Source: Nucisporomicrobium flavum | GTDB taxonomy: Bacteria > Actinomycetota > Actinomycetes > Mycobacteriales > Micromonosporaceae | DNA: 64,000 nucleotides | Assembly: GCF_016464385.1 (NCBI RefSeq) | Contig: NZ_JADMLH010000001.1 | Location: 581,431-645,430, forward strand | Direction of reading: 5' to 3' | Part shown: one piece after another, positions 9,901-18,201 of the stretch | How positions within the stretch are numbered: position 1 is the first letter of the stretch | How the letters are laid out: every line of letters starts with the position of its first letter | The notes under the pieces: generated by a model | Told to the model about the DNA's origin: nothing | Databases searched by the model: none | Seen by the model: only the letters and a program-made list of their open reading frames with translations | Position numbers and translations under genes: made by a program

Positions 9901-10590
9901 CGTGCCCACCAGCCGGTACGCCCCCGCGGGCCACGTGCCGGAGGCGGCCGGGCTCATCCAGAACGACTGGGGATCGTTCGCGGAGCCGGAGCCGATGGTG
10001 CCGGTGTCGCCCGTGACCGTGACGGTGAAGGTGCCGCCGATGCGTGGCGTCCCGCCGGGGACGGTGACCGCGGTGAGCTTGTTCGCCGCCGCCTTGATCG
10101 TCTCCTCGACGCCGGCGAAGCCGCCGGGGTCCGCGCAGAGCTGCGCCGAGCCGGGCAGGTCCGGGCGGCCCTGCCAGATGCCGACGGTGTGCTGCTGCGC
10201 GGTCGCGGTCTGCGCCTGCGCGGTGAGGTAGAAGAACCGGGAGGCCGACGCGCCGCCGCCCAGCGTGGCGATCTGCTGCGCGGACGGCTGCCCGCTGCCG
10301 AGCGCCACGGATCCGCCCGTGAACCCGGTCAGCGACACCCAGAGGTCGTTGCGGGCCGCGCCGGAGGTGTCCCTGACCTGGTATCCGGCGTACGCCCCGC
10401 GCAGCACCGGCGTCGACGACGTGTCGATGTAGAAGTTGGGGCCGTGCAGAGCGGAGACGGTCAGCCCCTGCGTGGAGCACAGGGGCGCTACCGCGGCGGC
10501 GGGCTGCGCGGTGAGCAGGACGCCGGAGGCGGCGACGGCGGTGGCGACGGCGGTGGCGGCCACCACGGGCAGCAGTCGGTCACGGATCAC
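6973..10590 (-). CDS. Large secreted protein: cadherin-like/VCBS repeats and C-terminal OmpA domain
   Basis: Predicted exported 1205-residue cell-envelope protein. A signal peptide ends near AQPAAAVAP. Residues of roughly 30-390 form a beta-rich adhesin-like or DUF11-like region. About six cadherin-like repeats of some 90 residues follow, each with a DD(T)-V-A-G...VL-ND start and a GxDSFTYTVxD centre. The C-terminal 110 residues are an OmpA-family domain ([36 protein letters not shown]), which binds peptidoglycan in related proteins. GTG at 10590 is chosen because the signal peptide begins there; a possible GTG lies seven codons earlier. The DNA is very rich in GGTGACGG-type repeats. The tail overlaps hydD by 13 bp on the other strand. 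Adhesion or wall anchoring is inferred. Confidence 0.83.
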   Translation of the reverse strand: MIRDRLLPVVAATAVATAVAASGVLLTAQPAAAVAPLCSTQGLTVSALHGPNFYIDTSSTPVLRGAYAGYQVRDTSGAARNDLWVSLTGFTGGSVALGSGQPSAQQIATLGGGASASRFFYLTAQAQTATAQQHTVGIWQGRPDLPGSAQLCADPGGFAGVEETIKAAANKLTAVTVPGGTPRIGGTFTVTVTGDTGTIGSGSANDPQSFWMSPAASGTWPAGAYRLVGTSLTLSGLPTYTDTLRVSNLSSASKSYTAVYTFRAVGFTTSATGVLPVQQIASGTQIKHTDLGSVASLPAISPSTNDLTVGLTATPPKLPDTGGTATYRAAVTGSAGAVLDSFTATVPAGATVVPGSVAWNGVTVADGVTTGGSVVFPGPFALGAGSNGLTYDLALPAVSGNRVTSIVATVGSATIDTTLSLTDNAPATSTVNVNTFPVAAADTLSVGDNRTSTVAVLGNDTDADGDPLAVTAVTSAANGTVTLSGGVVSYTPAGAYTGPDALTYDVSDGRGGTATGSVALTVAAPSGIPPQAVDDTAAATAGTAEPIDVLVNDTGQQLAVTAVTNPGHGAAAITGGGTGVRYTATAGYSGSDSFTYTVTDLGGVTSTGTVTVTVTAPVVIPATPLAAVADQATTAAGVAQVISPLGNDTGDGPLTLQTAGTPAHGTADVSGSTVTYTPDSDFWGTDSFTYTVADAHGAVDTGTVTVTVTAGPAPADDTATVPYGTTTGINVLANDPAGASLAEVTGAPAHGSAGIVGGTLRYTPTSGYSGTDTLTYRLTGGPATAAVTITVATAPSPVLPGPAPADDTVTATAGGPTRIDVLSNDNGSGLTVAYAGTPGHGTAEVRGNAVWYTPAAAYKGQDSFSYTVRDGNGRSAGATVRVTVPNAAPRIAAAAARTVTAGESVTIPFTVTDANDDALALTAGTPDGPVGAADRVRATVTGTRLAVRTDVRFSGTVTVPVRVSDGAATATTELTVTVLPVRPPAATAGIGADPQARRLLAAPTYADGRPVSRSLSGRVDSEITWRVSPATNALGYRVTVNGRRVCTVPTMGGTSQMCRVPGTALDRTDTVLVTTVGAGGTLSEPTTAAVTPAGDTNRLLAVVYFPVGDFALDATARRVLATVAGQARTYGFGTALMIGHTDSDGTAPSNTELSRQRAMQVAAYFRAAYPGLRAQHDGRGEADPARPNTTSRNKAANRRVEIYIG

Positions 10591-10677
10591 AACCTCAAGA
10601 TCGGCCACCGGGCGGGGCTTCTGAGCCGTAACGGGCGGGTGACGCCGCTGGATCCGGCGGCCGGCGGCTCTAAGATC

Positions 10678-10732
10678 GTGCACGTGGACGCGCATCGGGC
10701 GGTGAAGGTGCACGTTTGGATGCACGTGCATC
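10678..10732. promoter_or_regulatory. GTGCAC operator-like cluster before the XRE regulator
   Basis: GTGCAC occurs at 10678-10683 and 10708-10713 (30 bp apart), and a perfect 14-bp palindrome GATGCACGTGCATC lies at 10719-10732. GCATCGGG is also repeated at 10692-10699 and 10728-10735. The cluster fills the gap between the divergent secreted protein and the regulator at 10780, so it is a good candidate binding site for that regulator. This is inference. Confidence 0.45.
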
Positions 10733-10779
10733 GGGATAACAGGTCCCGATGAGGATCGACGGCTGATCGGGGAGAACGG

Positions 10780-11661
10780 ATGACCTCCGGCAGGGACGGC
10801 GGCGCGGGCCCCGCCGCGTTGCGCATCCAGCTGGGCTCCCAGCTGCGCCGGTTGCGCAAGGACCGCGGAGTGACCCGGGAGGCGGCCGGCTGGGAGATCC
10901 GCGCCTCCGAGTCGAAGATCAGCCGCATGGAGCTGGGCCGCGTGCCGTTCAAGGAACGCGACGTCGCGGACCTGCTGTCCTTCTACGGTGTCGGCGAGGA
11001 GGAGCGCCGCGAGCTGCTGGGTCTCGCCCGCCGGGCCAACGCGCCGGGCTGGTGGCAGGAGTACGCCGACATCGTGCCGCCGTGGTTCCTCGGCTACCTC
11101 GGGCTGGAGGAGGCGGCCTCGCTGATCCGGTCGTACGAGGTGCACTTCGTGCCCGGCCTGCTGCAGACCGACGACTACGCCCGGGCGGTGATCGCCCACG
11201 GGCACGAGGGTGCGCCGCCCGAGGACATCGACCGGCGGATCGCGCTGCGCCGGGGCCGTCGCCGGGTGCTGCAGCGCACCGACCCGCCGCACGTGTGGGC
11301 GGTGCTGGACGAGGGCGTGCTGCACCGGCCGTTCGGCGGCCGGTCCGTGATGCGCGGGCAGCTCGAAGCCCTGATCGCGGCCGCGCAGCACCCGAACGTA
11401 CGGATCCAGATCGTGCCGTTCCGCGGCAGCCCCCGGGCGGCCGCCGGCCTGCCGTTCGCCATCCTGCGCTTCGCGGAGGAGGAACTGTCCGACGTGGTCT
11501 ACGTCGAGCAGCTCACCAGCGCGCTCTACCTGGACAAGCCCACGGACGTGGACCACTACGCCGCCACGATGGACCTCGCCTGCCTGGAGGCCGAGCCACC
11601 GGACCGGACGACGGCCATCCTGGAGAAGATCCTCGACGAGCTCGACGGCTCCGCGGGCTGA
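10780..11661 (+). CDS. XRE-family regulator with DUF5753 (Scr1-type) domain
   Basis: Helix-turn-helix protein of 293 residues. The HTH occupies about residues 15-70 (LGSQLRRLRKDRGVTREAAG, SESKISRMELGRV). The C-terminal DUF5753 domain covers about 100-280, with the typical segments YEVHFVPGLLQTDDYARAVI, WAVLDEGVLHRPFGG and LPFAILRF. Such proteins are abundant in filamentous actinomycetes and are usually followed by a small DUF397 gene. Here the next gene (11865) is small but does not look like DUF397. GTGCAC palindromes flank the gene on both sides. Target genes are unknown; autoregulation and control of the divergent secreted protein are plausible. Confidence 0.9.
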   Translation: MTSGRDGGAGPAALRIQLGSQLRRLRKDRGVTREAAGWEIRASESKISRMELGRVPFKERDVADLLSFYGVGEEERRELLGLARRANAPGWWQEYADIVPPWFLGYLGLEEAASLIRSYEVHFVPGLLQTDDYARAVIAHGHEGAPPEDIDRRIALRRGRRRVLQRTDPPHVWAVLDEGVLHRPFGGRSVMRGQLEALIAAAQHPNVRIQIVPFRGSPRAAAGLPFAILRFAEEELSDVVYVEQLTSALYLDKPTDVDHYAATMDLACLEAEPPDRTTAILEKILDELDGSAG

Positions 11662-11727
11662 TCGGCCGTTCCACCTCGGCCGAACGGCCCCCCGCACACA
11701 TCCGATCTTTCCTTTGTCCGTTCCGTT

Positions 11728-11744
11728 GTGCATATGCACGTGCA
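11728..11744. promoter_or_regulatory. Overlapping GTGCATATGCAC / TGCACGTGCA palindromes
   Basis: A perfect 12-bp palindrome GTGCATATGCAC (11728-11739) overlaps a perfect 10-bp palindrome TGCACGTGCA (11735-11744). TTGCATCGG and GGCACGTGCG follow downstream. The motif is the same as before the XRE regulator, so the small gene at 11865 may belong to the same regulon. Inference from sequence only. Confidence 0.4.
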
Positions 11745-11864
11745 GGAGTCCTTGCATCGGTCCTGGCATATGGCCATGCTGGGGCACGTGCGCGGCTTTC
11801 CGTCCCGTCGCGTACGGACGTTTTCCTCCCAGATCTGTGGCGGCGATGGCGAAGGAGTTGGCGG

Positions 11865-12113
11865 ATGGACAGGAACCGCGGTCCGGTGGGGCCGGTGAGC
11901 CTCTTCCCCGAGTCCGACTACCGGTTCGGCGCCGGCCCCCTGCGCATGCGCGTCGAGCGGATCGACTGGAACCGCCCGGTGCGCTACGACGACGACAACT
12001 GGTACGAGGTCGACGGCGTGGAGGTCACCGCCGACGGCCGCGAGATCGGCCGGCGCCAGGCGCTGGTACGGGCGCGCAGCCTGTCGGCCCTGCGGCGCAA
12101 CGTTCGTCCCTGA
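11865..12113 (+). CDS. Small conserved-looking protein, function unknown
   Basis: An 82-residue acidic/arginine-rich protein with no recognised domain. Internal features are the segment RMRVERIDWNRPVRYDDDNW and a basic C-terminus (RRQALVRARSLSALRRNV). ATG at 11865 has AAGGAG about 7-13 bp upstream, and codon usage fits the host, so it is probably real. It lies downstream of the XRE/DUF5753 regulator, where a DUF397 protein often stands, but it lacks the tryptophan-serine pattern of that family. Palindromes matching those before the regulator lie at 11728-11744. No function is proposed. Confidence 0.6.
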   Translation: MDRNRGPVGPVSLFPESDYRFGAGPLRMRVERIDWNRPVRYDDDNWYEVDGVEVTADGREIGRRQALVRARSLSALRRNVRP

Positions 12114-12174
12114 TCGACGGTCATCCGTCGCGTGGTGCTGGCGCGAACCCGCCCGGCCCGCCACGATCGGCGGC

Positions 12175-13305
12175 ATGACCGATCCCGTTCTGATCATCGG
12201 CGGCGGCATCGCCGGCCTCGCCCTCGCCCGCGCCCTGCACCGGCACGACATCGCGTTCACACTCCATGAACGCCGGGAGCACGCGGCGGATGCGGGCCTG
12301 GCGGTCAATCTGCCGGGCAATGCGATCACCGCGCTGCACCGGACGGGGCTGGGCGAGGAGATCGCCGCCGCGGCCTACCCGGTGCTGCGGCGCGAGTACC
12401 GCACCGCGACGGGCCGGCTGCTGTTCCAGGTGGACGAGCGGGCGTTCTGGGGCGCGGACGCCCAGCCGCGCTGCGCCCGCCGCGCCGACCTGCACCGCAT
12501 GCTTCGCGCCGGCCTGCCCGAGGGCACCGTCCACGAGGGCGCGGGCGTGACCGCGGTCCGGCAGGATGCCGGTGGCGCCGAGATCGACCTCGACGACGGT
12601 TCGACCGTCCGGGGCAGCCTGGTGGTGGGCGCCGACGGGGTCCGCTCCACCGTGCGCCGGGCCGCGTTCGGCGACGACGGGATCCGCGCCGCCCTCCTCT
12701 CGGCCGCGAGCTTCCGGTTCATGGCACCCAACCCGGGCGTGGACTGCTGGGCCGCCTGGGCCGGCACGCACGGCAACGTCCTGCTCATCCCGGTCTCCGA
12801 CGACGAGGTGTACGGCTTCGCCACCGCCGCCCGCGGCGGCCCCACGGCTCCGGACCCGGCCTGGCTGGCGGAGACGTTCGCCGGGTTCCCTGAGCCGGTA
12901 CGGCAGACCGTCAAGGCGGTGACCGCCGACCCGGCCGCGCTGTACCACTCCCCCATCGAGGAGGTCCGGGTCACCCGCTGGGCGCAGGGCCGGGCCGTGC
13001 TGATCGGCGACGCCGCGCACGCCACCGCGCCCATCTGGGCCCAGGGCGCGGCACTGGCCCTCGAGGACGCCGAGGTGCTGGCCGGCCTGCTCGCCGCGGG
13101 CGCCGGTCCCGTGGCGGCCGCCGCCGAGTTCGAGCGGGTACGCCGCCTCCGGGTCACGCACGTGCAGACGCAGACGGACCGGTTCTCCCGGACAGCGGCG
13201 CTGCCGGGCTGGCTGCGCGCGGTCACCGCCCCGCTGGCCGGGAAGGCGAGCTACCGGGCAGCGTACGGGCCGCTGCGGGAGTGGCCGGGCACGCCGGGGC
13301 GGTGA
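12175..13305 (+). CDS. FAD-dependent monooxygenase (PHBH-type)
   Basis: Flavoprotein hydroxylase of 376 residues. The N-terminal Rossmann motif is VLIIGGGIAGLALARAL (residues 5-21), the DG motif is LVVGADGVRSTVRRA (near 155), and the late GD motif is VLIGDAAHATAPIWAQG (near 278). These are the three FAD-contact motifs of class A flavin monooxygenases. The substrate cannot be told from sequence. The start lies 61 bp after the small gene at 11865. The 3' end overlaps the convergent secreted hydrolase by 83 bp. Related enzymes act in antibiotic modification or aromatic degradation, but no pathway neighbours support either here. Confidence 0.9.
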   Translation: MTDPVLIIGGGIAGLALARALHRHDIAFTLHERREHAADAGLAVNLPGNAITALHRTGLGEEIAAAAYPVLRREYRTATGRLLFQVDERAFWGADAQPRCARRADLHRMLRAGLPEGTVHEGAGVTAVRQDAGGAEIDLDDGSTVRGSLVVGADGVRSTVRRAAFGDDGIRAALLSAASFRFMAPNPGVDCWAAWAGTHGNVLLIPVSDDEVYGFATAARGGPTAPDPAWLAETFAGFPEPVRQTVKAVTADPAALYHSPIEEVRVTRWAQGRAVLIGDAAHATAPIWAQGAALALEDAEVLAGLLAAGAGPVAAAAEFERVRRLRVTHVQTQTDRFSRTAALPGWLRAVTAPLAGKASYRAAYGPLREWPGTPGR

Positions 13306-14716
13306 AGGCGGAGCGGACGCCGACCGTCCAGCGGCAGCCGAACGCCGGGTCGGCGACCGCGCGCCGGTCCAGGATCGCGTCGCCTCCGGGGCGGCGGCCG
13401 TCGCGTACCCAGGTCACCAGGTCGTCGAAGCCCTGCTGCAGCTCCGGGGCGGTGAAGTCGCAGTGGCCGACGCCGCGCACGGCCCGGGAGACGAACAGCC
13501 GGGACCGGCCGTTCGCCGCGGCGCGTTTCGCGTAGACCTGCTCCATGGAGAACGGCACGAACAGGTCGCCGATGTCGTGCAGGGAGAGCACGGGCACGCT
13601 CGGTCGGCCGTTGACGCGGGGGATGCCGCCGAGGCCGCGGTCCGCCTCGGCGGTGTGCCGTACGCGCAGCACCCGGGCGTTGAGGCGCCACTCGGCGGGG
13701 GTGGGCCACCAGCGGTCGGTGCTGCGGTAGACCGTGAACCGGTTGTCGGTGACGTTGCCGTCCGCGATACCGCCCGTGCCGCCGGAGAGGCCGGGATAGA
13801 GGCCGAACAGGAACGGCAGGTCGTTGAGCGGGGCGAGGGAGCGGGCCGCGTTCCAGTACGCGAACGAACCGTCGAATCCCGGTCGCTCCCCGCCGCTGCG
13901 CCGCTCGACCACGTCGGACCACGTACGGCCCGCGGCGGTCAGGGCCGGCGGGGCGCCCGCGGTGACCCCGAGGGCGGGCAGGATCTGCGCCACGCGGGCC
14001 CGCCACCGGTCGGGGTAGTCGGCGGGCGGCTGCAACGGGAAGTCGATCGGCACCCCGGCCAGCGCCGCCGCGGTGACGTCGGCGTCGAGGAAGTAGTCGT
14101 ACAGCTCGGTGTCGCCGAGGACCCCGCAGTACGGCATCGCCCCCACGAACGCGCGCGGGTGCTTCTCGATCGCCACCGCGGTGACGTGACCGCCCATGGA
14201 CGCGCCGGTCATGTACACCGCGCGGGCGGCCCGGCCGGTGACCCGCCGGAACTGCTCGATCAGCGGGTACGAGTCGCGGACGCCCTGGCCGACGTCGTAC
14301 CCGTTGGTGCTGTAGCTGGACGCGGCCCAGGCGAAGCCCCGGGCGAGGTAGTGGGCACGCAGCGCGGGGTTGTCCACGTACACGGTGGTGCCGGTGCCGC
14401 GGTAGCCGTGCGCGTAGACGACCAGCTCGCCGTTCCACCGCAGCGGCACCTCGACCCGGTAGGCCGCGCCCTCGCGGATGCCGGTGTACACGCGCGACAG
14501 CGGGCTGCCCGAGGCGTCGGTGAGCGCCACGAACGGCGAGCCGCCCGGGTCGCAGTCGGGGTCGGCCACCAGGTAGCCGGGCTGGGTCGTGCTCGGCACC
14601 GGCGCGTCGCACACCGGCGGCGCGGCCGAGGCCGGCACCGCCTCCGCGGCCGCCACCGTCCCGCACGCCAGCACGGCGGCCAGGAAGACTGCCAGGTGTT
14701 TCCGGGTCACGGCCAT
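13223..14716 (-). CDS. Secreted alpha/beta-hydrolase
   Basis: Predicted exported serine hydrolase of 497 residues. A signal peptide covers about residues 1-32 (basic start MAVTRKH, hydrophobic core, cleavage near ASAAPP). The nucleophile elbow is YMTGASMGGHVT (near residue 178); later candidate acid and histidine residues are in SLHDIGDLFVPF and GVGHCDF. The family resembles secreted prolyl-oligopeptidase-like or esterase proteins of actinomycetes; substrate unknown. ATG at 14716 is chosen because GGGAGGT stands 6 bp before it. The last 83 bp overlap the 3' end of the convergent monooxygenase. Confidence 0.85.
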   Translation of the reverse strand: MAVTRKHLAVFLAAVLACGTVAAAEAVPASAAPPVCDAPVPSTTQPGYLVADPDCDPGGSPFVALTDASGSPLSRVYTGIREGAAYRVEVPLRWNGELVVYAHGYRGTGTTVYVDNPALRAHYLARGFAWAASSYSTNGYDVGQGVRDSYPLIEQFRRVTGRAARAVYMTGASMGGHVTAVAIEKHPRAFVGAMPYCGVLGDTELYDYFLDADVTAAALAGVPIDFPLQPPADYPDRWRARVAQILPALGVTAGAPPALTAAGRTWSDVVERRSGGERPGFDGSFAYWNAARSLAPLNDLPFLFGLYPGLSGGTGGIADGNVTDNRFTVYRSTDRWWPTPAEWRLNARVLRVRHTAEADRGLGGIPRVNGRPSVPVLSLHDIGDLFVPFSMEQVYAKRAAANGRSRLFVSRAVRGVGHCDFTAPELQQGFDDLVTWVRDGRRPGGDAILDRRAVADPAFGCRWTVGVRSAFTAPACPATPAAARTLPGSSPSRPAGR

Positions 14717-14805
14717 GGCGTTACCTCCCGGTAACATCCAACGATCCGCTTCGACGGCTGTCAAGGTGGACGGTCCGGCGCGGGCTCGCGTGCGAGCATG
14801 TCGGC

Positions 14806-15342
14806 ATGCCGTACGGAGTGGTGCTCCTCCCCGATCGCCGGACCCACGACCGGCTCGCGCGGCTGGCTGCCGTGATAGCCGGCCCGGCGCCGCAGAACAC
14901 GCTCGGCGACCACGCCCCCGCGCACGTGTCAGTGGCGCACTTCGAGGCAGACCCGGAGAGGGCCGCCGGGATCGCGGCGCGCGTGGCGGCACACCCGGCA
15001 CCCGCCACGAGCGTGAAGATCATCGGTCTGCTGTACGCGGTCCTGCCGCCCGGCGACTACTACGTGCCGCGGGGCGGGGTCTACTTCGGCATCGAGGTCG
15101 TCCGGCGGCCCGCCCTCGACGCGCTGCACACCGAGGTGCTCGGCTGGATCGGCGAGGCCGGCGGGAGCACGCTCGGCGCCGTCGGGGCCGACTACCGTCC
15201 GCACGTCACACTCGGCGTGAGCTCCGGCCGGCCGGTGCTGCCCGAGCCGGCCGACGTGCCGGTCGGCGAGCTGGACGTGACCCTCGCGTTCGGGGAGCTC
15301 GGCCCGTACGGGACGTTCCCGGGGCTGCGTCCGACCGGATGA
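14806..15342 (+). CDS. 2H phosphoesterase (2'-5' RNA ligase-like) family protein
   Basis: A 178-residue protein with the two short histidine motifs of the 2H superfamily, HVSVAHF (near residue 46) and RPHVTLGV (near 131), about 85 residues apart as expected. Members hydrolyse or form 2'-5' bonds or cyclic phosphates in RNA or nucleotides. The exact substrate is not deducible. The N-terminus MPYGVVLLPDRRTHDRL fits the family start. It stands alone between a divergent hydrolase and a methyltransferase on the same strand. Confidence 0.75.
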   Translation: MPYGVVLLPDRRTHDRLARLAAVIAGPAPQNTLGDHAPAHVSVAHFEADPERAAGIAARVAAHPAPATSVKIIGLLYAVLPPGDYYVPRGGVYFGIEVVRRPALDALHTEVLGWIGEAGGSTLGAVGADYRPHVTLGVSSGRPVLPEPADVPVGELDVTLAFGELGPYGTFPGLRPTG

Positions 15343-15378
15343 TGGTGTGCGGTGTGGACGGTGGGCTAGCGTGGCGCC

Positions 15379-16164
15379 GTGCCTCCCGAGCTCGACGAGA
15401 CCGTCCCCCACTCCGCGCGCGTGTACGACTACCTCCTTGGCGGCAAGGACAACTTCGCCGCCGACCGTGAGGCCGCCACGCAGATCCTGAAGGCCTCGCC
15501 GGGCCTGCCCGTCTCGATGCGCGCCAACCGCCGGTTCATGGCGCGCGCGGCCCGCTACCTCGCCGAGCGCGGCATCGACCAGTTCCTCGACATCGGCACC
15601 GGCCTGCCGACCAGCCCGAACCTGCACGACGTCGTCCAGCAGGTACACCCGTCGGCCCGCGTCGTCTACGTGGACAACGACCCGCTCGTGCTGGTGCACG
15701 CCCGCGCGCTGCTCACCTCGACACCCGAGGGCGCCACCGCCTACCTCGACGGCGACCTGCGCGAGCCGGCCGCGATCCTCGCCTCGGACGAGGTGACGGG
15801 CACGCTCGACCTGAGCCGGCCGGTGGCGCTGAGCCTCATCGCGGTGCTGCAGTTCATCCCGGACGAGGCCGAGGCGGCCAAGATCATCGACACGCTGCTC
15901 GAGCCCCTGCCGTCGGGCAGCGCGCTGGCCATCTCCACGGTCACCGCGCACAACCCGCAGGCCGTCGCCGCCGCGCAGCAGTACACGGCCCGTGGCATCC
16001 CCGCCAAGCCGCGCACGGACGAGGAGGTCGAGGCGTTGTTCCGCGGCCTGGAGCTGGTCGAGCCGGGGGTGACGCCGGTGCACCGCTGGCACCCGGACGC
16101 CGAGGCGTCCGCCGTCCCGGACGCGGACGTGCAGATGAGCGGGGGCGTCGCCGTCAAGCGGTGA
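15379..16164 (+). CDS. SAM-dependent methyltransferase (DUF574/Methyltransf_19)
   Basis: Methyltransferase of 261 residues with the actinomycete DUF574 hallmarks: HSARVYDYLLGGKDNFAADR near the start, MRANRRFMARAARYLAERGI, the SAM-binding segment QFLDIGTGLPTSPN (near 70) and VVYVDNDPLVLVHARALL. GTG at 15379 begins VPPELDETVPHS. Target unknown; the family is very common in Streptomyces relatives. The last 80 bp are duplicated at 26783-26862, so the gene's 3' end forms the left border of the 10.6-kb island. The coding sequence itself is intact. Confidence 0.9.
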   Translation: MPPELDETVPHSARVYDYLLGGKDNFAADREAATQILKASPGLPVSMRANRRFMARAARYLAERGIDQFLDIGTGLPTSPNLHDVVQQVHPSARVVYVDNDPLVLVHARALLTSTPEGATAYLDGDLREPAAILASDEVTGTLDLSRPVALSLIAVLQFIPDEAEAAKIIDTLLEPLPSGSALAISTVTAHNPQAVAAAQQYTARGIPAKPRTDEEVEALFRGLELVEPGVTPVHRWHPDAEASAVPDADVQMSGGVAVKR

Positions 16165-16173
16165 GCCACGCCC
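16085..16173. repeat. Left copy of 89-bp direct repeat (island border)
   Basis: An 89-bp sequence covering the last 80 bp of the methyltransferase gene including its TGA, plus 9 bp downstream. It recurs in the same orientation at 26783-26871 with one mismatch (GGGGGC here, GGGGAC there). Homology stops sharply on both sides. This copy is in its native coding context. Confidence 0.95.
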
Positions 16174-16300
16174 CTTTACGGGCCGAATTGGATGCATCAG
16201 ATGTATCGCTCCGGACTTACGACGGCCCTTCTGCCTGATCGTAGCGACGTCAAGGGCGCCCTGCGCCAGCTGCGCAGGGCATTCGGCCCGGCGTGCCAGA

Positions 16301-16930
16301 ATGCCGGTCATGCACCCCACCGTCGACGTGTCCTGGGACCTGATCGTGCGCTGGCTCGCCGAGTACCGGGATCCCGAGCTGATCGAAATGGAATGGTTCA
16401 CGACGCCGAGCACCGGGGCTGACATCGATGCCGTGGCCGCTGAGATCGGAGAGCCGCTACCTGACGACCTGGTTGCCTGGTGGCGCCTGGCCGGCGGCAG
16501 CCTTAACCCGGAGAGCACCGTTTACCTCCTACCGCCCGGCCAGTTGCCCCTCGGGCCGGCGGACGCGATCAAAGTTCGGGCGAGGTGCCGTGAGCTCATG
16601 TACTACGAGGTCAGCCCGGACGCGGACGCGACGGGGCCCGCGGGCGGCGACGCGAAGGTGTTCGGCAGCCGGTTCCTGCCGGTGGCATGGGATCACGGCC
16701 ACACCCATCTGTTCGTCGATCTTCGACCCGGTCCGCAGTACGGCTGCGTGATGCGGTGGGACGACGAGATGGCCGTCCGCGGCGGCCCGCTGTGGCCGTC
16801 CGTGACCGCGATGCTGGCCGACACCGCCCGGGCACTGACCGACGGAATTCCCGCCCTGGCCGACCGGGGCGGCTGGGTGGCGGAGATCGACGAGGAGTTC
16901 ATGTCCTGGGAACAGGCCGAACCGGCCTGA
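16301..16930 (+). CDS. SUKH (SMI1/KNR4)-like protein
   Basis: A 209-residue protein with the SMI1/KNR4 pattern: an early helical segment IDAVAAEIGEPLPDDLVAWW followed by LAGG, then an aromatic-rich central part (VFGSRFLPVAWDHGHTHLFV) and YGCVMRWDDEM. SUKH proteins are often immunity proteins against nuclease toxins in polymorphic toxin systems, but many have no known role. No toxin gene is adjacent. ATG 16301 or ATG 16310 could start it; neither has a strong RBS. It is the first gene inside the island. Confidence 0.6.
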   Translation: MPVMHPTVDVSWDLIVRWLAEYRDPELIEMEWFTTPSTGADIDAVAAEIGEPLPDDLVAWWRLAGGSLNPESTVYLLPPGQLPLGPADAIKVRARCRELMYYEVSPDADATGPAGGDAKVFGSRFLPVAWDHGHTHLFVDLRPGPQYGCVMRWDDEMAVRGGPLWPSVTAMLADTARALTDGIPALADRGGWVAEIDEEFMSWEQAEPA

Positions 16931-16958
16931 CGGCCGGTGGCCGGCCGACGGACGACAC

Positions 16959-17213
16959 GTTTTCGTCAAGGCGGTCTCGGCGGAGGTCCGGGCGCACAAC
17001 CACACGATGATCCTGCAGGAAGCCGCGATTCTGGATGCCCTGCCGAGGTCGGTGCCGGCGCCCCGGCGCCTCACCACCGTCGAATGCGGGCCGCGGGCCG
17101 CCCTGGCCACTAACCTGGGCCGCCGGTGCGACCGCGCCGTCCTGGACAGACGCTTCGATCGAGGCTGTTGCGGACGCTGCCACCCGAAGCGCCGCGCTTC
17201 GTCGTGGGGCTAG
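16959..17213 (+). pseudogene. Remnant of an aminoglycoside-phosphotransferase-like protein
   Basis: A short open stretch without a proper start reads VFVKAVSAEVRAHNHTMILQ followed by EAAILDALPRSVPAPRRL. This resembles the N-lobe of APH-family kinases (lysine of the ATP site, then E-A-x-L-x-x-L, then VPAP). The similarity ends near 17110, after which the frame runs to a stop at 17213 as unrelated sequence. No catalytic HGD motif follows. It is probably a decayed fragment. Bases 17214-17481 hold nothing I recognise. Confidence 0.4.
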
Positions 17214-17481
17214 CCGGAATGTGGTGCATCCGCGCCGCCACGTCCCAGACACCTCCAACCCCAGAATCGCCTCCTGGCGGCACGCGAGGTCAACCGCGTT
17301 GCATCCTTTAGTGGCCCGCCTGATCGCCGATTTCCGCGACGGACACCGGAACGGAAGTAATGCCGCCTCACGGCGACGACGATGCCCTTGGCTACCTCCG
17401 CAGGCCACCCACTGCCTGAACCGATCCCCACCGGCCAGCGGGCGCGTACGGCGGCACCTCCGGATGTCTTTCGAGACCCGT

Positions 17482-18195
17482 TCACTCGTCCAGTTCGAAG
17501 CGAACGATCACGACCTCGTCGCCCGCTTGCAGGTCCGGGTAGTAGTCACGCAAGCCGGGCAGGATGTCGGCGGCGCTGGCGAAACCGTCTTCTCCAGCCT
17601 CGCCGTCAGTGATGCTGTCGATGGGCTTGGCGACGGTAGAGGTGACGCGTCCGGACAGGCACTCCTCCTCGTCGGATTGAAACACCAGGAGCACCGGTCC
17701 AACCTGCACGGGATCTTTGAAGCGCATCGTCACCCGTTTGCTTCCGTCGCGGACGGCGGGAAGGTGAGTGGCCCGAAACCGCAGACGCTGTACCTGCTGA
17801 TCCTCCCATTGGAATGTGTGCGGCAGCAGGTCGACGATCGGCTCGATCCGGATTCCCTCGCTGGTGGGGACGATGACGTGGATACCCGGGTAGTAGTCCG
17901 CGAGCACCTGCCGGTCGCGTCCGCACGGGGCCAGAACACCCCGGCCGGCATCGCCGACCGCAACGATCAGCCGAGGTGCTCGGGCACCTCCGGCGCGGGC
18001 CACCGCGAGAGCCACCAACTCGGCGCAGGGTCCACCGGTGAAGTGGTACAGGTTCAGGCCGACGTGGACACGGTCGTTCTCGTCCAGGACGGCGGCCGCG
18101 ACGGTGTGGATGTTGCCGTCGCCCCCTGCGCGCAGAGCAGCACGAGCCGCTTTCATCAGGGCAGGCTCAACGGCGGCGAAGTCAGAGGGCGGCAT
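17482..18195 (-). CDS. Cytidine deaminase-like domain fused to an ASCH domain
   Basis: Two-domain protein of about 238 residues. The first half resembles cytidine/blasticidin-S deaminases: HTVAAAVLDENDRVHVGLN, then GPCAELVALAVARA with the catalytic Glu, then GVLAPCGRDRQVLADYYPGI. In typical members the last motif is PCGxCRQ; here the second zinc Cys is Asp (PCGRDRQ), so zinc binding may be altered. The second half (about 135-238) fits an ASCH domain (LRFRATHLPAVRDGSKRVTM, ending GDEVVIVRF), a PUA-like fold predicted to bind RNA or modified bases. ATG 18195 is used; GTG 18201 is possible. The gene lies inside the island. A role in nucleotide or RNA modification is inferred. Confidence 0.72.
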   Translation of the reverse strand: MPPSDFAAVEPALMKAARAALRAGGDGNIHTVAAAVLDENDRVHVGLNLYHFTGGPCAELVALAVARAGGARAPRLIVAVGDAGRGVLAPCGRDRQVLADYYPGIHVIVPTSEGIRIEPIVDLLPHTFQWEDQQVQRLRFRATHLPAVRDGSKRVTMRFKDPVQVGPVLLVFQSDEEECLSGRVTSTVAKPIDSITDGEAGEDGFASAADILPGLRDYYPDLQAGDEVVIVRFELDE

Positions 18196-18201
18196 GATCA
18201 C

